In this document: positions 15,961 to 24,697 of the stretch, in pieces
How positions within the stretch are numbered: position 1 is the first letter of the stretch
Layout of the letters: each line of letters opens with the position of its first letter
From: Streptomyces sp. NBC_00358
GTDB taxonomy: Bacteria > Actinomycetota > Actinomycetes > Streptomycetales > Streptomycetaceae
Assembly: GCF_036099295.1 (NCBI RefSeq)
Contig: NZ_CP107976.1
Span: 2,604,001-2,668,000 of the forward strand
DNA length: 64,000 nt
Reading direction: 5' to 3'
Program-made: the position numbers and the translations under genes
The notes under the pieces: model-generated
Told to the model about the DNA's origin: nothing
Database searches by the model: none
What the model saw: only the letters and a program-made list of their open reading frames with translations

Positions 15961-16672
15961 GGGGCCTGGCGGCCCCCAGCCACCAGCCTGCGCCGCACCC
16001 CGCCGGGCCCCTTGGCCCCTCACCGGGGGCGGTCCCGGCCGGGCCCGCGACCCGGGCGTCGCCGACCCGGGCGTCGCCGACCCGACCGGAGTCCCGCTGC
16101 CCCGGGTGGGGCGGGCCGCGTATCCCCGGCCCGGGCCCATGGCCACGGGGCGCGGGCGGGGCTCGTCCGGCTGCGGCGCCGGTGGGGGCTGGGCGCGCAG
16201 TTCCCCGCGCCCCTTACCGGGCCCTCCGGGCCCGGCCGGGCCGGCGGTGCCCAGCCCGGGTGCGGAACCGAGGTATCCCCTCGGCCGCGGACGGGTGGGG
16301 GCGGGCCGCGCAGTTCCCCGCGCCCCTTACGGGGCCCACCGGACCGTGCACGTCCGCGCGGTGCCCCATGCCCGCGCACCGCGCGCGGGTATCCCCCTCA
16401 CCGCGGACATGTGGGGGTCGGGCGCGCCGTTCCCCGCGCCCCCTGGGGGGCCCACCGGACCGTGCACGTCCGTGCGGTGCCCCATGCCCAGGCACCGCGC
16501 GCGGGTATCACCTTCACCGCGGGCCGGTGGGGGGCGAGCGCGCCGTTCCCCGCGCACCTTGCGGGGCTCCCGCCGGGGCCGGCGACTACCAGTCCCGGTG
16601 GGGGCGCGGTTCGGATGTCGGTCCGGTGGGGGCTGGGCGCGCCGTTCTCCGCGCGCCTTCGGGGGCCACCCG
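15961..16672. repeat. GC-rich repeat array between convergent genes
   Basis: About 710 bp without a credible gene. A unit of about 115 bp recurs: a GGTATC(A/C)CC start recurs near 16273, 16387 and 16504 (a partial match lies near 16112). Each unit contains GGTGGGGG, then GCGC(A/C)GTTCCCCGCGC, then GGGGCCCACCGG-type sequence; five copies of the GTTCCCCGCGC core lie near 16200, 16313, 16427, 16545 and 16645. The last two are degenerate. Long open frames through it arise from the GC bias. It separates the NAD-kinase-like gene from the convergent pnkp gene and could serve as a folded terminator region. Confidence 0.75.
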
Positions 16673-19216
16673 CTACAAGCGGGGGTCCACCGGTTCGGAT
16701 TCCAGGGCCAGGGTGCCGAACACCGCCTCGTGGACTCGCCACAGGGGCTCGCCCTCGGCCAGGCGGTCCAGGGCTTCCAGGCCGAGTGCGTACTCGCGGA
16801 TGGCGAGGGACCGCTTGTGGTTGAGGAAGCGGCCGCGCAGCCTGGCGAGGTTCTCCGGGCGGGTGTACTCCGGACCGTAGATGATCCGCAGGTACTCCCG
16901 CCCCCGGCACTTGATGCCGGGCTGGACCAGTCGCCCGTGACCGCCGCGCACCACCGCGCCGACCGGCTTCACGACCATGCCCTCGCCACCCCTGCCGGTC
17001 ATCTCCAGCCACCAGTCGACACCGGCCCGCACCGACTCCGGGTCGCCGGTTTCGACGTAGAGCCGCCGCGTGGTGTGCAGCAGCCCGGTCCCGTCGTTCT
17101 CCACGAGCCGGTCGATCAGGCCGAGTTGTTCGTCGTGCGGCAGCGCGGCGAGGCTGCGGCCCTGGACGGCCAGGATCTGGAACGGTGCGAGGCGGACCCC
17201 TTCGAGGCCGTCCGTAGTCCAGCAGTAGCGGCGGTACGCGTCCGTGAACGCCTGGGCGTCCGCGGCCCGTTCACCCTGGCGCGCCAGCAGGTCACCGACC
17301 TCGACGCCCCGCGCCGCCGCCCCTTCGAGCGCGGTCAGCACTCCCGGGAACACCGCGCCGGACGCGGCGCCGACAGCGGCGTACTGACTGCGCAGCAGTC
17401 CGGACGCCTTCAGCGACCACGGCATCAACTCGGCGTCGAGCAGTATCCAGTCGGTGTCGAGCTCCTCCCAGAGTCCCGCCTCGGTCGCGGCGGCACGCAC
17501 CCGGCCGAGGATCTCCTCGGTGACGGCGGCGTCGTCGAAGAAGGGACGGCCGGTACGGGTGTACAGCGACCCCGTCGGACCGTCGACGCCGAACCGCTCA
17601 CGCGCCGCGCCCGCGTCCCGGCAGACCAGGGCCACCGCCCGCGACCCCATGTGCTTCTCCTCGCACACGACCCGGGCGACCCCGTCCTCCTGGTACTGGG
17701 CGAAGGCCTCGGCGGGGTGCTCCAGATAGCCCTCGACGTGCGAGGTCGCGGTCGGCGCCATGGTCGGCGGGAGGTACGGGAGCAGCCGCGGGTCCACCGC
17801 GAAGCGGCTCATGACCTCCAGGGCCGCCGCCGCGTTCTCCTCGCGGACGGCCACCCGGCCGGCGTGCCGGGTCTCGACGGCCCGGCGGCCGTGCACGTCA
17901 GCGAGGTCCAGCGGACGGCCCTCGTGACCGCCCGGCGCCTCGGTGGCCAGCGGCTTGGCCGGCTCGTACCAGACCCGCTCGGCCGGCACGTCGACGAGCT
18001 CGCGCTCCGGCCAGCGCAGCGCGCTGAGCTTGCCGCCGAACACCGCTCCGGTGTCCAGGCAGATGGTGTTGTTGAGCCAGGTGGCCGTGGGTACCGGGGT
18101 GTGCCCGTACACGACCGCCGCGCGCCCCCGGTAGTCCTCCGCCCACGGGTAGCGCACGGGCAGCCCGAACTCGTCGGTCTCCCCGGTCGTGTCGCCGTAC
18201 AGCGCGTGCGAGCGCACCCGGCCCGAGGTACGGCCGTGGTACTTCTCGGGCAGGCCGGCGTGGCAGACGACGAGCCGCCCGCCGTCGAGGACGTAGTGAC
18301 TGACCAGCCCGTCGACGAACTCCCTTACCGTGGCGCGGAATTCGTCGCTCTCCCGGTCCAACTGCTCGATCGTCTCGGCGAGTCCGTGACTGTGCTGGAC
18401 GTTGCGGCCCTTGAGCCAGCGGCCGAGCTTGTTCTCGTGGTTGCCGGGCACGCACAGGGCGTTGCCCGAGCCGACCATGGACATCACGCGGCGCAGCACG
18501 CCCGGCGAGTCCGGGCCGCGGTCCACGAGGTCGCCGACGAAGACGGCCGTACGGCCCTCGGGGTGCACCCCGTCGACGTAGCCGAGCTTGCCCAGCAGGG
18601 TCTCCAGCTCCGAGGCACAGCCGTGGATGTCGCCGACGATGTCGAACGGGCCGCTCAGGTGGGTCAGGTCGTTGAACCGCTTCTCGGTCACCACCGACGC
18701 GTTCTCGATGTCCGCGACCCCGCGCAGGACGTGCACCTTGCGGAATCCCTCGCGTTCCAAGTGGCGCAGCGAGCGGCGCAGTTCGCGGGTGTGACGCTGG
18801 ATGACCCGGCGCGGCATCTCGGCGCGGTCGGTGCGCGCGGCGTTGCGCTCGGCGCACACCTCCTCGGGCACGTCGAGCACGATGGCGATGGGCAGCACGT
18901 CGTACTTCCTGGCGAGGTCGATCAGCCCGCGGCGGCTGTCCGCCTGGACGCTGGTCGCGTCGACGACGGTCCGGCGGCCTGCCGCGAGCCGCTTGCCCGC
19001 GATGTAGTGCAGGACGTCGAAGGCGTCGCCGCTGGCGCTCTGGTCGTTCTCGTCGTCGGCGACCAGGCCGCGGCAGAAGTCGCTGGAGATGATCTCCGTC
19101 GGCTTGAAGTGCCGCCGGGCGAAGGTCGACTTGCCGGAACCCGACGCGCCGATCAGCACCACGAGGGAGAGGTCGGTGACGGGCAGGACTCGCCCCTGGT
19201 TCGTCTGCTCGCTCAT
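16673..19216 (-). CDS. pnkp: polynucleotide kinase-phosphatase, RNA repair
   Basis: An 847-residue three-domain RNA end-healing and sealing enzyme, close to the family length of about 870. The N-terminal kinase domain has the P-loop GASGSGKST at 23-31 for 5'-OH phosphorylation. The central metallophosphoesterase (GDIHG 195-199, GDLVDRG 228-234, GNHE 258-261, GHTP near 371) removes 2',3'-cyclic or 3' phosphates. The C-terminal adenylyltransferase/ligase domain has EEKHMG with the AMP-attacking Lys521, then EGMVVKP and KCRGREYLRIIYG. Its ATG overlaps the hen1 stop (ATGA), giving the classical Hen1/Pnkp pair that repairs ribotoxin-cut RNA. Confidence 0.95.
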   Translation of the reverse strand: MSEQTNQGRVLPVTDLSLVVLIGASGSGKSTFARRHFKPTEIISSDFCRGLVADDENDQSASGDAFDVLHYIAGKRLAAGRRTVVDATSVQADSRRGLIDLARKYDVLPIAIVLDVPEEVCAERNAARTDRAEMPRRVIQRHTRELRRSLRHLEREGFRKVHVLRGVADIENASVVTEKRFNDLTHLSGPFDIVGDIHGCASELETLLGKLGYVDGVHPEGRTAVFVGDLVDRGPDSPGVLRRVMSMVGSGNALCVPGNHENKLGRWLKGRNVQHSHGLAETIEQLDRESDEFRATVREFVDGLVSHYVLDGGRLVVCHAGLPEKYHGRTSGRVRSHALYGDTTGETDEFGLPVRYPWAEDYRGRAAVVYGHTPVPTATWLNNTICLDTGAVFGGKLSALRWPERELVDVPAERVWYEPAKPLATEAPGGHEGRPLDLADVHGRRAVETRHAGRVAVREENAAAALEVMSRFAVDPRLLPYLPPTMAPTATSHVEGYLEHPAEAFAQYQEDGVARVVCEEKHMGSRAVALVCRDAGAARERFGVDGPTGSLYTRTGRPFFDDAAVTEEILGRVRAAATEAGLWEELDTDWILLDAELMPWSLKASGLLRSQYAAVGAASGAVFPGVLTALEGAAARGVEVGDLLARQGERAADAQAFTDAYRRYCWTTDGLEGVRLAPFQILAVQGRSLAALPHDEQLGLIDRLVENDGTGLLHTTRRLYVETGDPESVRAGVDWWLEMTGRGGEGMVVKPVGAVVRGGHGRLVQPGIKCRGREYLRIIYGPEYTRPENLARLRGRFLNHKRSLAIREYALGLEALDRLAEGEPLWRVHEAVFGTLALESEPVDPRL

Positions 19217-20712
19217 GCTGCGTTCTCCTCCTTCGCGGTCGGGGTGGCGGTGTCGGTTTCGGTGGCGGTGGCCGTGGCCAGGGTGAAGACGGCCATCTGG
19301 GTGGGCGGGCCGACTTCGGGGTCGTCGAGGCCGACGGGGGTGAACTCCACGTCGTAGCCGTGCCGTTCGGCGACCTTGCGGGCCCAGGCGCGGAACTCCG
19401 CGCGGGTCCACTCGAAGCGGTGGTCGCCGTGCCGGGAGTGTCCGGCGGGCAGGGTCTCCCAGCGGACGTTGTACTCGACGTTCGGGGTGGTCACCAGGAC
19501 GGTCCGCGGGCGCGCCGAGCCGAACACGGCGTACTCCAGGGCGGGCAGACGGGGCAGGTCGAGGTGCTCGATCACCTCGCTGAGCACGGCGGCGTCGTAC
19601 CCCTTGAGCCGGCGGTCGGTGTAGGCGAGCGAGCCCTGGAGGAGCTGGACGCGCGCGGCCTGCCGCTCGCCCATGCGGTCCAGCTTGAGCCGGCGCGAGG
19701 CGATGGTGAGCGCGCGCATCGACACATCGACACCGACGATCCCGGTGAACCGGGTGTCCTTGAGCAGCGCCTGCACCAACTGGCCCTGCCCGCAGCCGAG
19801 GTCGAGGACCCGGCTCGCGCCGGACGCGTGCAGCGCGGCGAGGATCGCGTCCCTGCGCAGCACGGCGAGCGGCACCGGTTTCTCCTCGGTGTCGGTCTCC
19901 TCGTCGACCGCGTTGTCGATCGCCTCGACCTCGGTGTCGTCGGTCTCGGCGAGCCGGACGAGTTCGAGCCGCTCCATGGCCTCCCGGGTCAGCGACCAGC
20001 GCCGGGAGAGATAGCGGCTGGTGATCAGCTTGTGCTCCGGGTGGTCCGGCAGCCAGCCCTCGCCCGCCCGCAGCAGCTTGTCGACCTCGTCGGACGACAC
20101 CCAGTAGTGCTTGGCGTCGTCGAGGACCGGGAGCAGGACGTAGAGGTGACGCAGGGCCTCGGAGAGCGTCAGTCCCTCGGCCTCCAACTCCAGGCGTACG
20201 TAACGGGAGTCGCCCCACTCCGGGAAGCGGACGTCGAGCGGCACGGGCTCGGCCGTCACCGTCCAGCCCAGCGGTTCGAAGAGCCCGCGCACGAGGCCGG
20301 CGCCGCCTCGCGCGGGCAGCGCGGGCACCTCGACGCGCAGCGGCCGGGTCTCGGCCGGCAGCTCGGGACGAGCGGCGCACTGGCCCTTCATCGCGCTGGA
20401 GAAGACGGCGCTCAGCGCCACGGCGAGCAGCGAGGACGCGGCGTACGGGCGGTCGTTGACGTACTGCGCGAGGGCCGCGTCGGGCGCACCGCCGCGGCCC
20501 TTGCCCTTGCCCCGCCGGACCAGCGCCACCGCGTCGACCTCTAGCAGCAACGCGGCCGTGCACCGCTCCACGCTCGCCTCGGGGTACAGCACATGTGCCG
20601 TTCCGTACGAGGTCGAGAACGTCTGCGCCCTGTCGGGATGCTTGTGCAGCAGGAAGCCGAGATCGGTCGCCGGGCGCTCCGGGGTACCGGTGGTACTGAT
20701 CGTCAGGAACAC
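19213..20712 (-). CDS. hen1: bacterial Hen1 3'-terminal RNA ribose 2'-O-methyltransferase
   Basis: A 499-residue protein: an N-terminal domain (1-245) needed to activate Pnkp ligase, and a C-terminal SAM methyltransferase. The SAM loop VLDLGCGQG is at 302-310. The EVIEH motif at 379-383 and the His at about 431 (HRFEW) form the Mn-binding Glu-Glu-His-His set typical of Hen1. The GTG start at 20712 follows GAGGCAG; longer frames to 20961 are rejected because the family begins MFLTIS. It methylates the 2'-OH at the RNA break before ligation, marking repaired RNA against recleavage. It is the first gene of the operon with pnkp. Confidence 0.93.
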   Translation of the reverse strand: MFLTISTTGTPERPATDLGFLLHKHPDRAQTFSTSYGTAHVLYPEASVERCTAALLLEVDAVALVRRGKGKGRGGAPDAALAQYVNDRPYAASSLLAVALSAVFSSAMKGQCAARPELPAETRPLRVEVPALPARGGAGLVRGLFEPLGWTVTAEPVPLDVRFPEWGDSRYVRLELEAEGLTLSEALRHLYVLLPVLDDAKHYWVSSDEVDKLLRAGEGWLPDHPEHKLITSRYLSRRWSLTREAMERLELVRLAETDDTEVEAIDNAVDEETDTEEKPVPLAVLRRDAILAALHASGASRVLDLGCGQGQLVQALLKDTRFTGIVGVDVSMRALTIASRRLKLDRMGERQAARVQLLQGSLAYTDRRLKGYDAAVLSEVIEHLDLPRLPALEYAVFGSARPRTVLVTTPNVEYNVRWETLPAGHSRHGDHRFEWTRAEFRAWARKVAERHGYDVEFTPVGLDDPEVGPPTQMAVFTLATATATETDTATPTAKEENAA

Positions 20713-20995
20713 GGTGGATCTGCCTCGAAACGTCTTCTGGGCCGCGGAGACCCGGCGAACGACCCGACCCGTGCGCAGCGGAGCGCACCGGCCGGACGCC
20801 GGTGGGCCGCGGCGTGGGCGAGCGCGCCTCGGCTGTCGCCGCTCCCGGCTCTGCCCCGGCCCCCGCAGCCGTGGCCACGCCGCGCCGCGGCCGACCGCAG
20901 GGGCGACGCCGGTCCTCGGCGCGCCCCCACAACGTACAGCGAACACCGCAGGTGGACCCATGGTTTTTCGCCGCCCGGGAGAGGGTCCGGCGGGG

Positions 20996-21619
20996 TCAGC
21001 CGGAGGTCCCCGGCACCCGGGGCGAGGGCCGTCCGCCCTCGTCGAGGCCCGCGCTGTCGAGCAGGGTGGCGGCGGTCGCGAGGGCGAGGCCGTCGAGGCC
21101 CCGGCCCTGCATGACGGCCCGGACGCCCGATCCGTCGAAGACCACGGTCAGTTGGCGTGCGAGGATCTCGGGGTCCGGTGCTCCACCGCGCTCCGCCTCC
21201 TGCCGGAAGAACGCGGTCAGCGCGTCCTTGCAGCGGCGGGCCACCAGGCTCGCGGGGTGATCCGGCGCCTTCAGCTCAGCGGTCACGGCCACGAAGGGGC
21301 AGCCACGGAAGTCCGGGCGGGCGGCGAGTTCCTCAAGGCGCTCGAAGACGTGCAGGACGCGCTCACGCGGCGGCCGGTCGTCGTCGGGGGGCAGCAGGAA
21401 CGCCTGGTAGGCGGGCGCGCTGCGTTCCAGGCTCGCCGCCAGTACGCCGTCCTTGCTGTCGAAGAGCTGGTACATCGAGCGCTTGGACACCCCGGCCACC
21501 CGGCACAGCGCCTCCACGCCGACACCGACGCCCTCGCGGTAGAAGAGCTCGGCCGCGGCGTCGAGCAGTCGGTCGCGGGTCGAGGAGCCGGCGGTCGCGG
21601 TCGATGTCGCCTGTGTCAT
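20996..21619 (-). CDS. TetR family regulator
   Basis: A 207-residue repressor with an N-terminal TetR helix-turn-helix (about 14-60), including LLDAAAELFYREGVGVGVEAL and VSKRSMYQLFDSKDGVL; the C-terminal ligand domain is not informative. It is divergent from the SDR gene, and the shared region holds two copies of the same palindrome, so autoregulation plus repression of the SDR gene is very likely. It lies 283 bp upstream of hen1 on the same strand but has no overlap with it. Confidence 0.9.
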   Translation of the reverse strand: MTQATSTATAGSSTRDRLLDAAAELFYREGVGVGVEALCRVAGVSKRSMYQLFDSKDGVLAASLERSAPAYQAFLLPPDDDRPPRERVLHVFERLEELAARPDFRGCPFVAVTAELKAPDHPASLVARRCKDALTAFFRQEAERGGAPDPEILARQLTVVFDGSGVRAVMQGRGLDGLALATAATLLDSAGLDEGGRPSPRVPGTSG

Positions 21620-21650
21620 GGGCCCAGCCTACGTTCTCCGTTTGCGTTTC

Positions 21651-21668
21651 GGAAACCGATCGGTTTAC
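21651..21668. promoter_or_regulatory. TetR operator 1
   Basis: GGAAACCGATCGGTTTAC, a 14-bp perfect palindrome (AAACCGATCGGTTT, 21653-21666) with near-symmetric flanks, 32 bp upstream of the TetR start. Its centre is 33 bp from the centre of the second operator, about three helical turns. Confidence 0.85.
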
Positions 21669-21683
21669 TGTACGGACAACGCC

Positions 21684-21701
21684 GGAAACCGATCGGTTTC
21701 C
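21684..21701. promoter_or_regulatory. TetR operator 2
   Basis: GGAAACCGATCGGTTTCC is a perfect 18-bp palindrome, 60 bp upstream of the SDR start. The same core as operator 1 on the same face of the helix suggests two repressor dimers bind side by side and control both divergent promoters. Confidence 0.87.
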
Positions 21702-21761
21702 AGGTGATCCTCATTCCCCCAGTGGTCCCCACTTCCCGGCGCCCCTCAAGAGGAGAAGCTC

Positions 21762-22469
21762 ATGACCAGCATCGAAGGTTCGGTGGCGCTCGTGACGGGC
21801 GGCAGCCGCGGCATCGGCAAGACCCTCGTGGAGGCCCTCTACGAGCGCGGCGCCAAGAAGGTCTACGCGACCGCCCGAGACCCGCGGACCGTCTCCCACC
21901 CCGACGCCGTACCACTGGCGCTGGAGGTCACCGACCCGGCCTCGGTCACGGCGGCTGCCGCACAGGCCCAGGACGTCACCCTGCTGATCAACAACGCGGG
22001 CGCGACGGCCTCCACGTCCTTCCTCGACTCCCCGATCGAGGACGTGCGACGCGAATTCGACATCAACTTCTTCGGGCCGCTGCTCACCACCCGGGCGTTC
22101 GTCCCGGTCCTGGAGCGCAACGGCGGCGGGCACATACTCACCGTCCACTCGGTGCTGTCCTGGGTCACGGTGCCCGGGGCCGACGGCTACAGCGCCGCGA
22201 AGGCCGCCCTGTGGTCCCAGAGCAACGCCCTGCGGCTGGAACTCCAGCCACGCGGCATCAAGGTCACCGGACTGCACGTCGGCTACGTCGACACCGAGCT
22301 CACCGCGGGCCTCGACGTGCCCAAGGTCTCCGCGCACAGCGTCGCGGAGCAGGCCCTCGACGGCATCGAGACGGACGCCCACGAAGTCCTCGCGGACGCG
22401 CTCACCCGCCAGGTCAAGGCCGGCCTCTCCGGCGAGCTGAGCGCGCTGTACCCGCAGCTCGCCGGGTAG
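21762..22469 (+). CDS. SDR family oxidoreductase
   Basis: A 235-residue short-chain dehydrogenase/reductase. The NAD(P)-binding TGGSRGIG is at 12-19, NNAG near 74, and the active-site YSAAK near 144-148 preceded by the catalytic Ser region (HSVLS). The ATG follows AGAGGAG. It is divergent from the TetR regulator and is its probable target. The natural inducer and substrate are unknown; such TetR/SDR pairs often respond to reactive carbonyls, which is only a suggestion. Confidence 0.88.
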   Translation: MTSIEGSVALVTGGSRGIGKTLVEALYERGAKKVYATARDPRTVSHPDAVPLALEVTDPASVTAAAAQAQDVTLLINNAGATASTSFLDSPIEDVRREFDINFFGPLLTTRAFVPVLERNGGGHILTVHSVLSWVTVPGADGYSAAKAALWSQSNALRLELQPRGIKVTGLHVGYVDTELTAGLDVPKVSAHSVAEQALDGIETDAHEVLADALTRQVKAGLSGELSALYPQLAG

Positions 22470-22707
22470 CGGCGGCCCGCCGCGGGCTCGTGGGCACCGC
22501 CGCCCCCGCCGGGCGCGGGTTCCGCCCGCACCGCCGCCACCACCGGGCCGCTGGCCTCGCAGGCACGGTCGCCCCCGCTCCGCGGGCATCGCCTGCACGG
22601 TCGTCCCGCGTTCCGCGGGCATCGCGGGCGCGGCCTGTCCGGGATCGGGACAGGTGTGACAGCGGTTCGGCAGGGGGCGCCCGTTGTGACCGGTGCATGA
22701 TGGATAC

Positions 22708-23631
22708 ATGGATCTTCGAGTCTTCACAGAACCGCAGCAGGGCGCGACCTACGAGACGCTGCTCCGCGTCGCCAAGGCCGCCGAAGACCTCCATTACGGA
22801 GCCTTCTTCCGCTCTGATCACTATGTGCACATGGGGTCCGTCGACGGGCTCCCCGGTCCCACCGACGCCTGGATCACCCTGGCCGGCATCGCCCGCGAGA
22901 CGAAGCGCATCCGGCTGGGCACCCTGATGACCGCCGGAACCTTTCGCCTCCCCGGTGTCCTCGCCATTCAGGTCGCCCAGGTCGACCAGATGTCGGGCGG
23001 CCGGGTGGAACTCGGTCTGGGGGCCGGATGGTACGAGGCCGAGCACACGGCGTACGGCATTCCGTTCCCCAAGGAGAAGTTCGGCCGCCTGGAGGAGCAA
23101 CTGGCCGTCGTCACCGGGCTGTGGGGCACGCCGGTCGGCGAGCGCTTCAGTTTCGACGGGACCTACTACCAGCTCGAGGACTCACCCGCGCTGCCCAAGC
23201 CCGCGCAGTCGAAGGTGCCCGTCCTGATCGGCGGCCACGGGGCCAGGCGCACCCCGGCGCTCGCGGCACGCTTCGCCGACGAGTTCAACATTCCCTTCGC
23301 CTCGGTCGCGGACACGGAGCAGCAGTTCGGCCGGGTGCGCGCGGCTCTTCAGCAGGCCGGGCGCAAGACCGACGAACTCGTCTACTCCAACGCCCTGGTG
23401 GCCTGCGTGGGCCGGACCGACAGCGAGGTGCGGCGACGGGCCGACGCCATCGGCCGCGATGTCGACGAGCTGAAGGCCAACGGGCTCGCGGGCTCCCCCG
23501 CGGAGGTCGTCGAGCGGATCGCCGAGTATCAGGCGGTCGGTTCGCAGCGGATGTACCTCCAGATGCTCGACCTCGACGACCTGGACCAACTGGACCTGAT
23601 CGCCGCCGAGGTGACACCGCAGCTCGACTGA
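22708..23631 (+). CDS. LLM class F420-dependent oxidoreductase
   Basis: A 307-residue luciferase-like TIM-barrel protein. It begins MDLRVFTEPQQGATY, then FFRSDHYVHMG near 34-44, RIRLGTLMTAGTFR near 70, and GGRVELGLGAGWYEAEH near 97-113, all typical of actinomycete F420-dependent members. A C-terminal GSPAEVVERIAEY helix closes the barrel. The start at ATG 22708 is preferred over GTG 22693, though no strong ribosome-binding site helps. The 238-bp upstream gap contains two 34-bp GC-rich direct repeats near 22560-22626. Confidence 0.88.
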   Translation: MDLRVFTEPQQGATYETLLRVAKAAEDLHYGAFFRSDHYVHMGSVDGLPGPTDAWITLAGIARETKRIRLGTLMTAGTFRLPGVLAIQVAQVDQMSGGRVELGLGAGWYEAEHTAYGIPFPKEKFGRLEEQLAVVTGLWGTPVGERFSFDGTYYQLEDSPALPKPAQSKVPVLIGGHGARRTPALAARFADEFNIPFASVADTEQQFGRVRAALQQAGRKTDELVYSNALVACVGRTDSEVRRRADAIGRDVDELKANGLAGSPAEVVERIAEYQAVGSQRMYLQMLDLDDLDQLDLIAAEVTPQLD

Positions 23632-23696
23632 GCGCTTCGACGTCACGGCGGTGGTTCGGGACCGGCGGCGGCAGGGCCCGGTCCCGCGTCCCGCCC

Positions 23697-24176
23697 CTAC
23701 CCCGCGGCCGAATCCCGTTCCACCACGCGTTTCTCGTCCCGCACCGCGAGTCGTCTCAGCATCTCCAGGACGCGGTCCCGGGATTCGTCCGCCGCGTCGA
23801 TCGCCTCCATGCACTGCCAGTAGGTCCCCTCGTCGTCCGCCGCGCAGGCGATGCCGACCAGGGCTATGCCGACCTCGCCCAGGAGGGCACCGAGGCAGAG
23901 CAGTGCCTCGCGCGCGTCGCCCAACTCGGTGAGCTGGGCGGCGCGTAAGGCACCGACGCCGAGAGCGTGATCGCCGAGCACCCCGCAGCCACGACCGGCC
24001 AGCTCGGTCAGTCCGAGGGCCTCGCCCCGGAGTTCAGGGGGTCCTGACACCGCGAAGCGGCTGCCGATCCCCTGCGCCAGCGAATGCGCCTGCCAGGCTT
24101 CCGCCATCACCTCCGGGGTGTCACCGCTCTCCGCCAGTGCACGTCTGCTCGCCACGATGAGCCGCACCGCTTCCAT
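23697..24176 (-). CDS. DUF6099 family protein
   Basis: A 159-residue mostly helical cytosolic protein starting MEAVRLIVASRRALAE, with the pattern of the streptomycete DUF6099 family. There is no signal peptide, membrane segment or catalytic motif, and its function is unknown. It is convergent with the LLM gene and stands alone. A perfect 6-6-6 palindrome lies about 55 bp upstream of its start. Confidence 0.7.
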   Translation of the reverse strand: MEAVRLIVASRRALAESGDTPEVMAEAWQAHSLAQGIGSRFAVSGPPELRGEALGLTELAGRGCGVLGDHALGVGALRAAQLTELGDAREALLCLGALLGEVGIALVGIACAADDEGTYWQCMEAIDAADESRDRVLEMLRRLAVRDEKRVVERDSAAG

Positions 24177-24229
24177 GCGCTGCCCCCGTCTGTCCGACGC
24201 GCTCTCACGCGTCCGCCCGAACTCCCTTG

Positions 24230-24247
24230 TTCACTACCCAGAGTGAA
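24230..24247. promoter_or_regulatory. palindrome upstream of DUF6099 gene
   Basis: TTCACT-ACCCAG-AGTGAA is an exact inverted repeat with 6-nt arms and a 6-nt spacer, 54-71 bp upstream of the DUF6099 start. The right half (CAGAGTGA) resembles half of a BldD site but the spacing does not fit. No regulator is assigned. Confidence 0.45.
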
Positions 24248-24367
24248 GTCCCTTGAGACGGAAAGCCAGAGGAAGCCCGAAATCTGTGGACACGGAGTCG
24301 CATCGGAACAACTGGATAGCTACGGAGAGTGACGGATTCCCCTTTTGGTGACACGGGACGGCCACCC

Positions 24368-24697
24368 TCAGGGCTCCGGAACGGGAAACCTCCGCTCGTT
24401 CCGGTCGATCTTCGCGTCCAGGGCCGCGAGCGGGTCGACGCCCAGCACCTCGCAGAACTGGAGCAGATACGCGAGGACGTCCGCGACCTCGTCGGTGACA
24501 CGGTGCGCGGTGTCCGGGTCGTCCATGACCCGGGCCGACTCCTCCGGCGTCAACCACTGGAAGATCTCGACGAGTTCGGACGCCTCCACACTCAGGGCGG
24601 CGGCCAGGTTCTTGGGGGTGTGGTACGGCTGCCAGTTCCGCGCGGCCGCGAACTCGGCCAGTCTGCGCTGCAGCGTCGCTACGTCCAGTTCACTCAC
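24368..24697 (-). CDS. MazG-like nucleotide pyrophosphohydrolase
   Basis: A 109-residue all-alpha NTP pyrophosphohydrolase of the short MazG-like (dCTPase/iMazG) type. The metal-binding EASELVE motif is near residue 37 and DEVADVLAYLL near 68, giving the EExxE...ExxD ligand set. Such enzymes hydrolyse non-canonical (d)NTPs to the monophosphate. The GTG start at 24697 is supported by the family start MSELDVATLQ and by a 4-bp overlap with the upstream ATPase gene, so the two are co-translated. Confidence 0.85.
   Translation of the reverse strand: MSELDVATLQRRLAEFAAARNWQPYHTPKNLAAALSVEASELVEIFQWLTPEESARVMDDPDTAHRVTDEVADVLAYLLQFCEVLGVDPLAALDAKIDRNERRFPVPEP

Noticed and set aside
15903-16880. Several open frames through the 16-kb repeat region
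   Set aside because: The repeats are open in several frames at once and encode Pro/Arg/Gly-rich sequence without start sites.
16106-19357. A plus-strand open frame of more than 1,000 codons opposite pnkp
   Set aside because: It is antisense to a gene with complete catalytic motifs; its translation is low-complexity Arg/Gly/Ala/Val sequence produced by GC bias, and it runs through the repeat array.
20456-22927. A plus-strand open frame of over 800 codons across TetR, operators and SDR gene
   Set aside because: It crosses clear regulatory palindromes and genes in other frames; the sequence has no family resemblance.
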